This document shows positions 1 to 12,525 of a stretch of 64,000 bases of DNA, one piece after another. The notes below the pieces were generated by a model, which worked only from the letters and a program-made list of their open reading frames with translations, did not search any database and had not been told where the DNA came from. Origin of the DNA: Petunia secreta (Eukaryota; Streptophyta; Magnoliopsida; Solanales; Solanaceae). The DNA lies in assembly GCA_029990175.1 (NCBI GenBank), contig JARKIP010000051.1, positions 124,001-188,000 on the forward strand. Reading direction: 5' to 3'. Numbering within the stretch: the stretch's first letter is position 1; each line of letters starts with the position of its first letter. Both the position numbers and the translations under genes were made by a program.

Positions 1-590
1 ATGTATATCCTGCTTTGATATTTTCTGAAGTAACCTATACAGATTTAATACAGTAATATTAAAACTTAATAAATTTTCTTGTTAAAGAAGTTTGGGTTTC
101 CCCAATTTCAGTTGTCCAACCACCTATATCTTTATATCTTTTTTATCCAAATTTATGATGTATATGAATTTGCTCTTTTTTCGTTTCCTTATAGGAGACA
201 ACAGTATTATACAGCAATATGGCAAAAAGTGATCTGATATTTATCGCAGGTATGTTAATTATGTTGGTTTTTTCCCATGTGCACTTATATGTAAATTACT
301 ATTTTATCCAAAAAGTACTATATCATTATTTAGTATTGTAGTATGTAATAGCCATATTAAATTTGAATAATTTATTTATATAATACATGTCAACTCAAAA
401 AAAAAAAAAAGGGTGGTAGCTAAGATAGAACCCCAATTAAAAAGCTGAGCTTTGTTATCCACATAAATCTCTTATAGAAGCATGAACTAGACAAGTATTT
501 TCCTATTGTTCCAAAACAGAGCTGCATTACATAACTACTTTGATACCTTATTTACCTCGCTAAAATTCAATGAGGAAAAACTATTAAGTA

Positions 591-876
591 CTCCCTCCAC
601 CCCATTTTATATAACACATTTTTCTTTCTTGTATGTCCCCAAAAAAATGACATATTTTTTTATTAGACAACTAATTAATATCATTTTATCTATTCTATCT
701 TTATTGGGCCTTACTTTTACTAAAAGTTATCAACAACTTTTTAATTACTTCAATCTTCTCTCACCTATTTTTTCTCTACATTTTACAAGGGCAATTTTAA
801 AACTTTACAAGGTCAGTCTTTATTTCTTAACTCCGTACAAAGTCAAAGTACCTTACATACATTGGGACGGAGGGAG
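591..876. mobile_element. Stowaway-type MITE (copy in unit 1)
   Basis: Begins CTCCCTCC and ends GGAGGGAG as inverted termini, flanked on both sides by TA, the target duplication of Stowaway (Tc1/mariner-type) MITEs. About 286 bp long. The interior matches the common Solanaceae form (ACACATTTTTCTTT near the left end, CCGTACAAAGTCAAAGTA near the right). An apparent 126-codon frame across it is not a gene. It sits at the same place in units 1, 2 and 3, so it inserted before the array amplified. Confidence 0.9.
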
Positions 877-995
877 TATATGTTAAAAGAAGATTAAAGA
901 ACACCCAAACCTTATTTGTAAATAACCAATAATATACTTTTACTACCTCAGAATCTCTAGCTTATCTAGTACAGACGACCACAAGGCATTAAATT

Positions 996-2085
996 CTAAA
1001 TGTCATTATACAAGAAATTCGCTTGTGGAGGGTCGTAACCGGCTACCTCTGCAAAGAATCCTACAAAATTGGCAATATCATCATGAACAACGTAAGCTTT
1101 TGCCTTGTACGAATCATCCACCTATGCTCGTCCTAATAACAAATCAACAAAAATTAAAAATAACCACATGTGTTCTACGACATAACTTTTTTTTATATAT
1201 ACTTTTTCAAGCATACATATACGAATCAAAATGGAAAGAATCAGATGTGGACTGAAAACAAAGCTAAAGATACTGACTACTGTAGCATTTCATTAAGCTG
1301 GTAAAATAAACTAAAGGATGACTAAAGGTTCAAATGTGCAAAGGGGAAATATTATCAATAGTTATTTACCTTGACCGCGTTGTTGATATTTCATCCTAGC
1401 TTGAATATTTGAGCTATTCAACTTGGTTTTTTTGGAATCATTGAGAAAGAAATTAAATATCCGAATTTGGCCATCTGATCTGAGCATAACTCCTCACCCC
1501 AAATCTTTAAGTACAACTCCTTCCTTACTTATCTTCGCCAAAGCAGACCCCAGTTGGCTTCAAACAAGAGACAAATTATTCTATTCAACAAGCATGGATA
1601 AAAATTAAATAGATATAACAAAGCAGAAGAGTGCTTACGCAAATATGTTCTTCAATGTTGGATCGAGACCGATGCATACTGCGCGATTCTTGTAATCAAT
1701 GACAATTTTCCACATACTGTCTTTCTTTTCTTCGGGGCCCATGCCTTAACCGAGGACACAATCTCCATCACAGCAAAAGCTCCTTTACCATTTTTCTTCA
1801 GAATGACGTTATCTGGTGTCGCAATTTGGATGATTCTTATACTTCTCCAAAGCTTTAATGAAATCATCAGCATCTTCTGTTGCGGTAAAGAGAAGTGCTG
1901 AGAATTGTTTCGCAGGTCAATCATCCATTGAAAACTTAAAATCATATACGTTTGTGGTGTTACAAATTATGTCCCCTAGCACAGTCATAACGACCCATTG
2001 TCTTTCGGAATTGATGAGTGTAACGAACTGGAAGAAATTTCAAATCTTGCTTTGCTTTGTGGAGTTATACACCGTGACCCATTAG
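996..2085 (-). pseudogene. 3' exons of an unrecognised gene (array unit 1)
   Basis: Reading leftward on the minus strand, two or three exon-like blocks are conserved between array units while the DNA between them drifts. One block encodes a peptide like VYDFKFSMDD...FIKALEKYKNHPN (about 2000-1830). The next runs WKIVIDYKNRAVCIGLDPTLKNIFA and ends in a good splice donor (gtaagc, near 1640). The last encodes AYVVHDDIANFVGFFAEVAGYDPPQ and ends in NDI-stop at 996. Unit 1 has an in-frame stop in the first block. I do not recognise the family. The exon pattern shared by all units suggests a real gene whose 3' end was amplified. Confidence 0.55.
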
Positions 2086-3187
2086 AGTTTAATAATAGTG
2101 GAATAGGATAGATTTATTGACAAAGCCTCGTATAAAGCACCATTGCATCTATTAAAAGAATTGTTTATTTGAGAAACATTGATTTACTGAATGATTTTGT
2201 GTCCAATAATATGTTAATTGGCAATCTAATTAGATAGTTATTGTAAATTCTGAAGCTAAAAACGACATAATGTGATATTATATTAAAATATTATTATTCT
2301 AAAATTTCAAAATCATAAGGTTCAAATTTTGGATCCACCTCTTATCTTTATTTGGATTCCATCAAAATATACTTAAGATATTCAAAAAGTATTATATCAT
2401 CGAAAAGATAGGAATGATGCGTCAAATATTTACATCTTTGACATGCGAACCCACTATTTTACTCACGTTACTTGGTGTATAGACTCGCCAATAATTGATC
2501 GAATTAAAATCCTTTGCGCATATAAAAAAATATTTTTTTACGATACATAAATTTTGTTAATAAAAATTAAACATACTTGAATATTTTGATATAATCTTGA
2601 AAATTTATAATATTATAGTTACACAATTAGATAAAAAGGACTAGAGCCGTCAATTTGGGCTTTGTCCCGCGGACGGGCTCGACCCAATCTTATATTTGAT
2701 GAGGTTACGCTAAGAATTTTTTAGCCCAATTAACATCGAATCTTTCTAGTCCGACCCAAGTTGGCCCGCCAACCCGTTAGACTTGACCGAAGTTGGGTTG
2801 GGCCAGCCCGTGGGACAAATAAAAAATAAAATTTTATACCTACTGAGCAACTCATCAAAGCTTACCAAGTTTGAAGCCAAATATGAAAATGTATATCCTG
2901 CCTTGATATTTCCTAATATAACCTATACAAATTTAATACAGTAATATTAAAAACTTAATAAATTTTACAATTAAGCAAGTTTGGGTTTCCACCAGTTTCT
3001 TTTGTCCAATTTGGGCAGTAGCTAAGATAGAACCCCAATTAAAAACTCAAGCTTTGTTATCCACGTAAATACCTTGTAGAAGCATGAACAATACAATGAT
3101 TTTCCTATCGTTCCAAAGGAGAGGGGCATTATAGAACCACTTCGCTACCTTATTTACTGAAATTCAATAAGGAAAAATTATTAAGTA

Positions 3188-3472
3188 TTCTATCCGTCCC
3201 ATTTTATGTAACACACTTTTCTTTTCTGTATTTTCCAAAAGAATGACACATTTTCTATTTGACAACTAATTAGTATCTATTTTCTCAATTCTACATTTGT
3301 TGGGCCCTACTTTCATTAGAAGCTCTCAACAACTTTTGAATTCTCCAATCTTCTTTCAACTACTTTTTCATTACATTTTACAAGGCTAATTTTGAAACTT
3401 TACAAGGTCAATCTTTATTTCTTTAACTTTGCACAAAGTCAAAATACCTCACATAAATTGGGACGGAAGAAG
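3188..3472. mobile_element. Stowaway-type MITE (copy in unit 2)
   Basis: The same MITE as in unit 1 with more decayed ends (ttctatccgtccc on the left, gggacggaagaag on the right), still flanked by TA. Shared position shows descent by duplication rather than independent insertion. Confidence 0.85.
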
Positions 3473-3590
3473 TATATATTATAATAAGATTAAAGAACAC
3501 TCAAACCTTATTCTCAAATAAAATAGTGTACTTTTACTATCTCAGAGTCTTTGGCTTTTCGAGTAAAGACGACTACAAGGCTATAAAATT

Positions 3591-4700
3591 TTAAATGTCA
3601 TTTGACAAGAAAGTCGCTTGTGGAGGGTCGTAACCGGCTACCTCTGCAATGAATCCTACAAAATTGGCAATATAATCATAAACAACACAAGATTTTGCCT
3701 TGCGCGAATCATCAACACGTGCTCGTCCTAATAATAAATCACCAAAAATTAAGAATAATCACATGTGTTCTACGACATCATTTTTTTTTTTTACGTACTT
3801 CTTCAAGCATACATATACAAATCAAAATGGAAAGAAGCACACTCAGATATGGACTGAAAACAAAGGTAAAGATTATGACTACTATAGCTTTTCATTAAGC
3901 TGGTAAAATAAACGAAAGGATGATTAAAGGTTCAAATGTGCAAAGGGGGCGATATTATCAAGTCATTTATCTTAACCGTGTTATTGATATTTCATCCCAG
4001 CTTGCACATTTAAGCTATTAACCTTTTTTTTTTTTTGAATCATTGAGAAAAAATAAAATATCCGAATTTGGCCATCTTATCCGAGCATAACTCCTCTCCA
4101 CAAATCTTTAAATACAACTCCTTCCATATTTATCTTTGCCAAAGCAGATCCCAATTAGCTTCAAACAAGAGGCAAATTATTTTATTTGAACAAATAGAGA
4201 TAAAAATTAAATAGATAAAACAAAGCAGAAGAGTGCTTATGCATATATGTTCTTCAATGTTGGACCGAGATGGATGCACACGGGCGATTCTGGTTGTCAA
4301 TAACAACTTGCCACATATTGGCTTTCTTTTCTTTGGGTTTCTTCAAACACTCCCTTTAAGAGCTCATGCCTTAAACGAGGACATAACTGTCATAACAACG
4401 AAAGCTGCTTTACATTTTTCTCCGAAATGACGTTATGGGGTGTCCCGATTTGGGTGATTCTTATAATTCTCCATAGCTTTAATGAAATCATCAACGTCTT
4501 CTGCTGCGGTAAAGTAAAGTGCGGAGAATTCTTTCGCTGGTCTATCATCTATCGAAAGCTTAAAATCATATATGTTCTTGGTGTTACAAATTCTCTCCCC
4601 TAAGACATAGTCCTAACAACCCATTGTCTTTCAGAATTGATGAGGGTAACGAGTGGAAAAAAAATCCTAAATTTTGCTTTGATTTAGGGCGTTATATGTT
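3591..4700 (-). pseudogene. 3' exons of the same unrecognised gene (array unit 2)
   Basis: Collinear with the fragment in unit 1. Here the first block reads IYDFKLSIDDRPAKEFSALY then FTAAEDVDDFIKAMENYKNH without a stop, so it is the better preserved copy, although the second block contains frame breaks. The last exon again ends NDI-stop. No upstream exons are visible within the unit. Family unknown. Confidence 0.5.
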
Positions 4701-5853
4701 GTGACCCGTTAGGGTTTAATAATAGTGGAATGTAATAGGTTTGTTGACAAAGCTTTGTATAAAGCCCCGCACATCTGTTAAAAGAATTTTTTATTTGAGC
4801 AATATTAATCTATTGAAAGATTCTATGTCCAATAATATGTTAATTAGCACTCTAATTAGATAGTTATTATAAATTTTAAGCTAAAAACGACATAATGTGA
4901 TATTATATTAAAAGATCATAATTCTAAAATTTCAAACTCATAAGGTTCAAAAATCTGAATCCGCCTCTAATCTTTATTTGGAGCCCATAAATGTTTAGTT
5001 AAGATTTTAAAAAATATTATACAATCGAAAAGATAAGAAAGATGGGTCAAATATTTACATTATTGATATGCGGACCCATAATACTAGTCACGTTACTTGG
5101 TGTATAGACTCATCACATCAGATCGGCAATGATTGTACCCTCCACAAATAAATTGGCCGAATTAAGACCCTTTGCGCATATGAAAAATACTTTTATACGA
5201 TACATAAATTTTTCTTGTAAAAATTAAGCACATATAAATATTTTGTTATAATCCTGAAAATTTATATTGTGTAGTTACACAATTAGATAAAAAGGACTAG
5301 AGTCGTTAATTTGGGCTTTGGCCCTCGGGTAGGCCCGACCCAACCTTATATTTGATGAGGCTACGCTAAGAATTTTTTTAGCCCAATTAACATCGAGTCT
5401 TTCTAGCCCGACCCAAGTTGGCCTGCCAATCCATGAGGCTTGACCAAAGTTGGACAAGGCTAGCTCGCGACCCCAACACAAAGAAAATCAAAATTTTATA
5501 CCCACTGACCAACTCATCAATGCTTACCAAGTTTAAGACCAAATATGAAAATGTATATCCTACCTTGATATTTCCTGACGTAACCTATACAGATTTAATA
5601 CAGTAATATTAGAAACTTAATAAATTTTACAGTTAGCAAGTTTGGTTTCCACCAATTTCTGTTGTCCAATTTGGGCAGTAGCTAAAATAGAATCCCCAAT
5701 TAAAAAGTTGAGCTTTGTTACCCACGTAAATCCCTTATAAGAGCCTGAACAAGACAAGGATTTTCATGCCTTTCCAAAAGAGAGCTGCATTATAGAACCA
5801 CTTCGCCACCTTATTTACCTTGCTGAAATTCAAAGATGAGTAACTATTAAGTA

Positions 5854-6138
5854 CTTCCTCTGTCCCGTTTTATGTAACACACTTTCCTTTTAAGTCTGTC
5901 CCAAAAAGAATGACACATTTTCTTATTTAACAACTAATTTATATCATTTTATCTATTCTACCCTTGTTAGGCCCTACTTTCATTAAAAACTACCAACAAC
6001 TTTTTAATTACTCTAATATTCTCTCTCCTACTTTTTCTTTACAATTTATAAAGGCAATTTTGAAACATTAGAAGGTCATCTTTATTTCTTAATTCCGCAC
6101 AAAGTCAAAATACCTCACATAAATTGGGACGGAGGGAG
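5854..6138. mobile_element. Stowaway-type MITE (copy in unit 3)
   Basis: Third orthologous copy of the array MITE, with the right terminus intact (GGGACGGAGGGAG) and TA on both sides. Confidence 0.85.
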
Positions 6139-6258
6139 TATATGTTAAAATAAGATTAAATAAAACCCAAACCTTAATCACAAATAACTAATAGTGTACT
6201 TTTACTTCCTCAGAATCTTCGGCTTATCGAGTAAAGACGACCACAAGGCTTTAAGATT

Positions 6259-6424
6259 CTAAATGTCATTAGACAAGAAAGTTGCTTCTGGAGAGTCGTA
6301 ATCGGCTACCTCTGCAAAGGATACTTCAAAACTGGCAATATCATCATAAACAACGTAAGCTTTTGCCTCTTCAGTGGCAGTAGCTTTTGCCTTGCGCAAA
6401 TCACCCACCTGTGCTCGTCCTAAT
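6259..6424 (-). pseudogene. Last exon of the same unrecognised gene (array unit 3)
   Basis: Only the terminal exon survives because a gypsy element replaced the rest. It starts after a plausible acceptor (ttattattag), carries a short insertion encoding TATEEA relative to the other units, and reads AYVVYDDIASFEVSFAEVAD then ...NDI-stop. Its frame is fully open. Confidence 0.5.
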
Positions 6425-7477
6425 AATAAATCAGCAAAAATTAAGAATAACCACCTGTGTTTTACGACATAACTTTTTTTTTTATATACTTCTTGAAGCA
6501 TACATATATAAATCAAAATGGAAAGAAACACACTCAGATTGCATTGAAAACAAAGCTAAAGATACTGACTACTAAACCTTTTCATTAAGACGGTCAATGT
6601 CATACCCGATTTTAGACTGAACTCGAGGCGAGTCGTATTTCGGATTTGACTGGGCGAACTCGTTTGAGTTTAGATGTTGGAGTCGCCACCTAATATAGTT
6701 TCTAAGGCGTATTAGGTTACCTAAGTATCTGAGGCCAAGTTCAATAAGTCAACTAGTCCATTCCAAAGATTCTATATGGGTAAGAAGTCCAAATGACTCA
6801 GGGAAGAAGGTGTTAGGCACTTCCCGAAGTCCCACGAAAGGTTGTTCCCGTCCGAGTCTATGTTTTGGGATAAAAAGAGTATATATCATCATGAATACCA
6901 ACTTGGGAAGTTTAATATAGCACTTGATTCAAAAAATGTAATATGTCTATACAGTTACACTTATACTAATAGATTTCATATACGGCCTAATTGCATTTTA
7001 GGGCTTGCTAATATAAAGCCTAATCGTGAACAAGCTTTAACATGCAAAGGAGTGTTCAATTTCAGCTTATATATGCAATTGGCACACTTAAAATAATTTA
7101 CATGAATAGTCTACTTTGCAAACAAAATTCAGAGTTTAGCAAAATCAAAAAGGGAGGTTGTTTTAAAACAAAATGTTGGCCATTTAGGGTCGGTGTGACT
7201 TGTCATTAATTATCGAGTCCTAACCTTAATGGCACTTTTTGTGTAGGGGTCAGATTTTGATAAATATATAGGCGAAGAGGATGTTTTTTGAAAACGGGTT
7301 CACAGAAGCACGCAAAGGCAGATAAGAGGCTGTCACACGTAATAATATAAATATATAGGTATAAACATGCAAATACATGACTAAATGATAGTTATGTCTT
7401 TAGAAAAATATTTTAAAGTGTACAAGCGACCCCAAGTACTTTATACACCCCTATACACTATTAGATTAGTGTATAAG

Positions 7478-9869
7478 TGAAACGACCTTAGGTAGTCGTT
7501 TCGAAAGTTACGACTCCGATTGACGTGACGATAATTTTAAAATCTTCGTAAAATCCATTAGAACTTGTCTGTAAAATTTGAGCTAAATCAGACATTGTTT
7601 GATAGGCATCGGAAGAAGGTTTCAGTTTTCGTTAGCGCAAAATCATAAAAAAGAGGTTTTCGAGCACAACTTTGGCGAATGAGCTCCGATTCGAAATCTG
7701 AAAGCGTCGCTAGGTTTGTGTGGTCATTTATGATATATGTGAATTTTTGAAGTGAGTTTCGAGGTTGTTCGGTTGATTTCGGCTAAAGTTCCGAAAGAAT
7801 TAATAATTTGGTCCTTTTTCCTTTTAATTTGTATCTGGAGTTTCAAGAGTCCGATTTGAGATTTGCCTTGGCGTGTATGTTACATATATTTTTTATAACT
7901 TACTTGAAAATTTTGGGATCATTTCGACTTCTCTAGGGTTCCATTTTAATTTTAATCATCGTAGCGAAAAAAAAATTCAATTAGTTAATGTCGGTTAGCT
8001 AAGGGATTTAATCCCTTAGCAGCAGCAATACATATAGAAACAGAAACATTCCAAAAAATTTGACGAGAAAGGAAAAGCTAGAAAATAAAGAAAAAGGTGG
8101 AAAAATAGTAGAACTTCTACCCCAAATCTCCAGGTAATGATGTTAACTCATTATCTTAGCTTATTACGTGTGTTTGAATATATTTTTACGATAAAAATAG
8201 GGATATTAGGCATCTCCCTAATGACTTAAATTGATAGTTTAAAGGGTCAATTGGACCCCGATGATAGAAATGATTATATATTCGTACTCAGTGAGTTATG
8301 GGCAACAAATAAATTACTCAGTAAGTTATGGGCAACATATAAATGTAATTTATTTAGGGTTTGGTTATGGGACTAACCATGTACATAGGTCTGGCCTGTG
8401 TATTGCGTGTGCGAACATGGTATCAGGTTCCTAACTGGATTTCCCTAAGACATAAGGAATGAAGCTTTTAGCTTTATTTGATATACTTTTTCTGCTTAAT
8501 GAATAGAGCGGGATCGTTTGACAGTTAATCCAAAGAAAAAAGCAGTTGTTGAGTAGCAGGGCTAGCTTTGGAATAAGGTAAGTGTTTACATCCGTCTCTT
8601 TGGAGGCACCTGGCCTCTTGGATTTTCTACCACGTGTTCCTTACGTGTGTAGCTACCGATAGGTGTACTCGTTACGCCTTAGCTTTGAATTTACATTGTA
8701 TATTATATGTTATGTCCTGTTGTTGGTATTGCATTGAGGATCTGAGCATTGTACTCTGGCTGTGAGTTGGCATCTACTTCCCGGCTGTCGATGAGAGTCC
8801 CGTGCCGGTGAAGGGTTATTATTGCATCATATTGCATTCATATGCATTATATGTTATTCATATGCATTACATTACATTGCATATCATATTGGGTGCAGGA
8901 GTATTCTGCCCCAGGAGCAGGAGGATTCCGCTCCATTGTATCATATTGAGGGTAGGAGGATTCCGCCCCAGGAGAGTGCAGGAGTATTCCGCCTCTGGTT
9001 TACATTTTATCGGGTGCATGAGTATTCCGCCCCAGGAGAGTGCAGGAGTATTCTGCCTCTGGTTTACATATTATTGGGTGCAGGAGTATTCCGCCCCAGG
9101 AGAGTGCAGGAGTATTCTGCCTCTGGTTTATATTATATCGGGTGCAGGAGTATTCCGCCCCAGGAGCAGGAGTATTCCGCTCCAGTTGGTTATCAGATTG
9201 GATTCCCCTCGAATGCAGGAGTATTCCGCTTTGAGATGGGATGACGGGCACATGTGACCCTTTGCATCATATTTCATTTCATCTCATTCCACTTCATTTC
9301 ATACCATTGTGTAGACTTTCTATACATGACTATTGTTCTTCTTATATGTGCATTGCTTATTTGTTGGTTGTTGTCTGGTTCCGTTTCCCTGACTAGCGTA
9401 CCTATTTTTTGAGGTTGCTAGTTTGTTCGCACTTATTGAGTCCTTATGACTCACCCCTATTTGTTCTTGTATTTTCTTTTCGTTCGGCAGATTCTGCTCC
9501 AGGACCCAGCCAGTCGCGTCGTGATTGAGGAGTAGTACATTTTCAGCTGTCTACGGTGAGCCATTTCAGATATTACAATTTTCCTTACTTTTGCTCCCTT
9601 TGGGAGGTGTGTATATCTTTTGGCCTTCTTAGATGTCTGATCTGAAAACCTTTAAAACTGTGTATTCTGGGTAGTTAGTTGTATTATTCAGACAGCTTGT
9701 ATGTTTGTCTATCCTTGAGAGTTATCTTATGTTGTTAAAGTTTGGTTCATTTTCATTTCAAGGTAATTCTTCACAATTTATATCGATTCAGTCAATAGGA
9801 TTTGCCCGACAGGTTTAAGGGAGGTGGTCGGGTGCCCGCACGGCCTAACCGAGATTTCGGGTCGTGTCA
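7478..9869 (+). mobile_element. Solo LTR of a Ty3-gypsy family
   Basis: A complete LTR, TGAAACGACC... to ...GGGTCGTGTCA, 2392 bp, with the identical 5-bp duplication ATAAG on each side (7473-7477 and 9870-9874) and no internal region. The same LTR family is present as 3' LTR at 22437, as both ends of the element at 22928-27901, and as 5' LTR remnant at 17381-19365. A solo LTR with intact duplication is the expected product of unequal recombination between the two LTRs of a full element. Confidence 0.92.
8888..9235 (+). repeat. LTR minisatellite built on GCAGGAGTATTCCGCC
   Basis: About nine copies of a 16-base word (GCAGGAGTATTCCGCC with small variations) separated by alternating short linkers (ccaggagagt, tctggtttac..tattgggt). 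The word contains an imperfect palindrome, GGAGTATTCC. The same array in different copy numbers occurs in every LTR of this family in the window, so it is a family feature rather than a local accident. Open frames rich in VQEYSAPG-like peptides arise only from the repeat. Confidence 0.85.
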
Positions 9870-12322
9870 ATAAGAGCATAAGTAATTGTCAAAATCAGTG
9901 TATGCACAAAAGGACCCTTTTTGAAAATAGTTTTGGGCCCAGACTGTTTATGTAAAAGAGGGGCAGATTCAGTTTTCAAAAACAGTCTACTTTAGGCAAG
10001 AATAACACAAATAACCCCTGTCAAGTGAATTTCAGATTCAAACATTTAGAAAAAGTGAGTTCTCACGATATTTTAAGTCTAATGTAGTGCAGTTTCATAG
10101 GAATAGCCCGAGACTTTTAGTTTAAATGCAAAGAATGCTTATGCAGAGTCCTAAATGTCATGCTTTGTAACACATAGGAGTAAAGGGTTAAGACAAGAGC
10201 CCCTGGATGGCTGCACACATACTGTATGCCCCTGTTTTAAAGGATACAGGCAGGGAGTCATAAAATATACATAGGTTGGGACAGTTTCTAGGGGAAAAGC
10301 ATAAAGACAAGGCAAAGGTTAAGTAATATCCTGCACTGGTAGCTTTTGGGCATAGTTTTCTTCAGAGAAGAAAGAGTTTCTCCCCAGCCTTTCAGTTACA
10401 CTAAAAGGATTGTAAATACACCTTAGTATAACCCCCTGAGGTTATGTGCTGCAAGAAAGGAGTCCAAACGGCTTTAAACATAGCCCAAACAGAGATGGCA
10501 AGTAGATGGAAGTTGTGCCAAGGGAATTGGATCTTAACAGCAAACCATGAGAAGTGTTATAACTCTAATTACACCTTTTTAATAATGCTTTTAACAAACA
10601 TGCAGAGATTACTTAGGCTTAGCTGAACCCCCAGACCCAAAGCAAGACAAAGTACACCAGCAGTTTAACCAAAACAAAGACAGCACAAGAGCATACAAAT
10701 CAAATACACACACATATAGATGCAACAGATGATTAGGAGTGATAAGAAGTACTACAATTCTAACTGCACCTCCTTAATAGCATTGGCATGATTTTAACAA
10801 ATGTGGAGAGATCAACTAGGATTAACCGATCACCCAGACTCAAAGCAAAACAAAGTACACCAGCAATTTGAACAAAACAGAAATAAGGTAAGAGCATGCT
10901 AAGGAAACACACACATAGAGATGTAATAGGTGATCAGAGGTAGGAGGAATACCTTTAAGCAATGTGAAACCAAATAGAATCCAGAAAGAAGGGAGGGGAA
11001 GCAGGATCAGAACACACACAAGCAAAAGCAGTAATCCTTCAGGAGAGCAAACATGCAGCAAGAGAATTGAATGCCAGAGTAGCTATGTAGAATTTTCTAA
11101 GTGTATCACTGTGTGTCTCTGAATTCTTATGCCCAGAAACTTGTCCTTAATTGAAAATAGATGTCAGTTTAAATTGGTGAGGGGTGGTGATTTGAAAAGC
11201 AAACGGGTAAGTCCCCATAAGGCAAGAAATATAGTCTTCCAAAAGCTAACGGCTAAGTCCCCATAAGGCAAGAAATATAGTCTTCCAAGAATAACAGGGG
11301 GACAAATTTGAGTATCCTTCCAAAAACAGAGCAATCAATCCCCAAACCTAAGGCAAATCAATCCTAAATTGATTTGGATCCCCTCCCCTCAACCTAACAT
11401 AGTCTAGGTTCACAAATCCCATCATAAACAGGTTTGAACCTTGACAGATTTCAAAAACAAACATATCGATAACCATGCCAATTTCCTTCTCTGTTTTCAA
11501 TCACAACACCAATCAAAGTCACTTCTAAAATTTTAGGCTTATCCCATCAGCCCTTCCTTATCACATTCGAACATATCACCATAAACAAGAACAGATACAA
11601 AGGGCATTAGGGTCATGCTTGGGCGCAAACAATTTACAAGAAGCAGATTCAATGTATTGAGTAATTGTCTACGCATATTAACGTACTAAGCAAAATAATA
11701 GTGACCATGGAATGTGATCTTAGTCAATTAATTATGCGAATAAAAAATGGGTTAACAACTAAGAAAACAAACACTTTAGGCATGTGATTAAGCAAATCAG
11801 AACACAAAAGAACAATTAAAGGGTTACCCGTTCACACCGAAGTCGGGTCAAATCGACCCATCACAGATTTAACTTCGCATGGGGTTTCTTACTATTTTTA
11901 GGTGATAACATCATTGAATCATGGGCTGAACCCCACCGGAGGCATCTCCCGGCGGTGGTGGTTCAGTTATCAAAAGGTCAAATGTTACCCTCGTCCAAAT
12001 GTCATAAAAAATATACGGGTTTTGTAGCGCTTGATGAGTAGAGTGTCATGGTGCTATTTTCCCCAATTTTCACCGGCCGAACTGGCCGGAATAAGGCTCG
12101 ACAGTGGTGGTGATCCATGTCGCCAAAGAGAGAGAGGAGAGAGGGTGAAATTGGGGAGGTCTGGGGAAATGAGGGTAGGGGGAAAGGCTTTAGGGGGTCG
12201 TGTAAGTAGATTAGGAATTTTAATCTTCAGCCATTGGATTAAATCAAACGAAGGGTTAGGATGAAGCCACATCAATGCTTAGGTGTAAAAATATGGATGA
12301 TGTGTAAAACATGAGGTGTAAT

Positions 12323-12341
12323 ATACATATATATATATATG

Positions 12342-12412
<71 letters not shown>
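12323..12412. repeat. (TA)n microsatellite
   Basis: Almost uninterrupted TA dinucleotides inside the Tat LTR, directly beside the hairpin at 12414-12525. Confidence 0.95.
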
Positions 12413-12413
<1 letters not shown>

Positions 12414-12419
<6 letters not shown>

Positions 12420-12525
12420 GCTTGATATACACTATGTATACATTATATATATGTAAATACATACATACATATATATAATGTATTTACATATATATAATGT
12501 AAACATAGTGTATATCAAGCATAAT
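12414..12525. repeat. Inverted repeat with 49-bp arms
   Basis: Left arm 12414-12462 (starts AATTATGCTTGATATACACT) pairs with right arm 12477-12525 with a single mismatch over 49 bases. The spacer is 14 bases. This would fold into a long hairpin. It may be a small foldback element or a product of repair at the adjacent TA tract. No flanking duplication is evident. Confidence 0.85.

Larger units (their letters stand above)
1..2888. repeat. Tandem segmental repeat, unit 1
   Basis: The first of at least three direct repeats about 2.7-2.9 kb long. The block opening the window (atgtatatcctg...) returns at 2889, 5551 and, slightly altered, at 30140. Each unit holds, in order, a Stowaway MITE, the minus-strand 3' part of an unrecognised gene, and an AT-rich spacer with a GC-richer stretch (2640-2820 here) full of GGGCC/CCCGAC-like words. 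Unit 1 lacks about 30 bases that unit 2 has near 5110-5150. Divergence between units is clearly visible, so the amplification is not recent. Confidence 0.85.
2889..5550. repeat. Tandem segmental repeat, unit 2
   Basis: Second copy of the array unit, collinear with unit 1 over its whole length: MITE at 3188-3472, gene fragment at 3591-4700, GC-richer spacer near 5290-5480. It is the most useful reference copy, because it shows what the interrupted third unit looked like before transposons entered it (positions 3906-5123 here are the part missing from unit 3). Confidence 0.85.
5551..6597. repeat. Tandem repeat unit 3, left part (interrupted)
   Basis: Third copy, collinear with unit 2 from 2889 to about 3905. 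It stops at 6597, where the LTR of a minus-strand gypsy element begins (TGTCATACCC). The last five bases, GTCAA (6593-6597), would be the target duplication of that element, but its other end is lost, so this cannot be confirmed. Confidence 0.85.

Noticed and set aside
506..886. 126-codon plus frame
   Set aside because: Covers a Stowaway MITE; the paralogous units do not keep the frame.
2640..2820. GC-rich block as a promoter CpG island
   Set aside because: It recurs in each array unit and at 29900-30060 as a repeat of GGGCC/CCCGAC words, with no adjoining gene start.
8802..9257. Overlapping plus and minus frames rich in EYSAPG-like peptides
   Set aside because: They translate the LTR minisatellite and recur in every LTR copy, in all frames and both strands.
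12031..12264. 77-codon GC-rich frame with a possible gene-like look
   Set aside because: Inside the Tat LTR, with no homology and no splice or promoter context.
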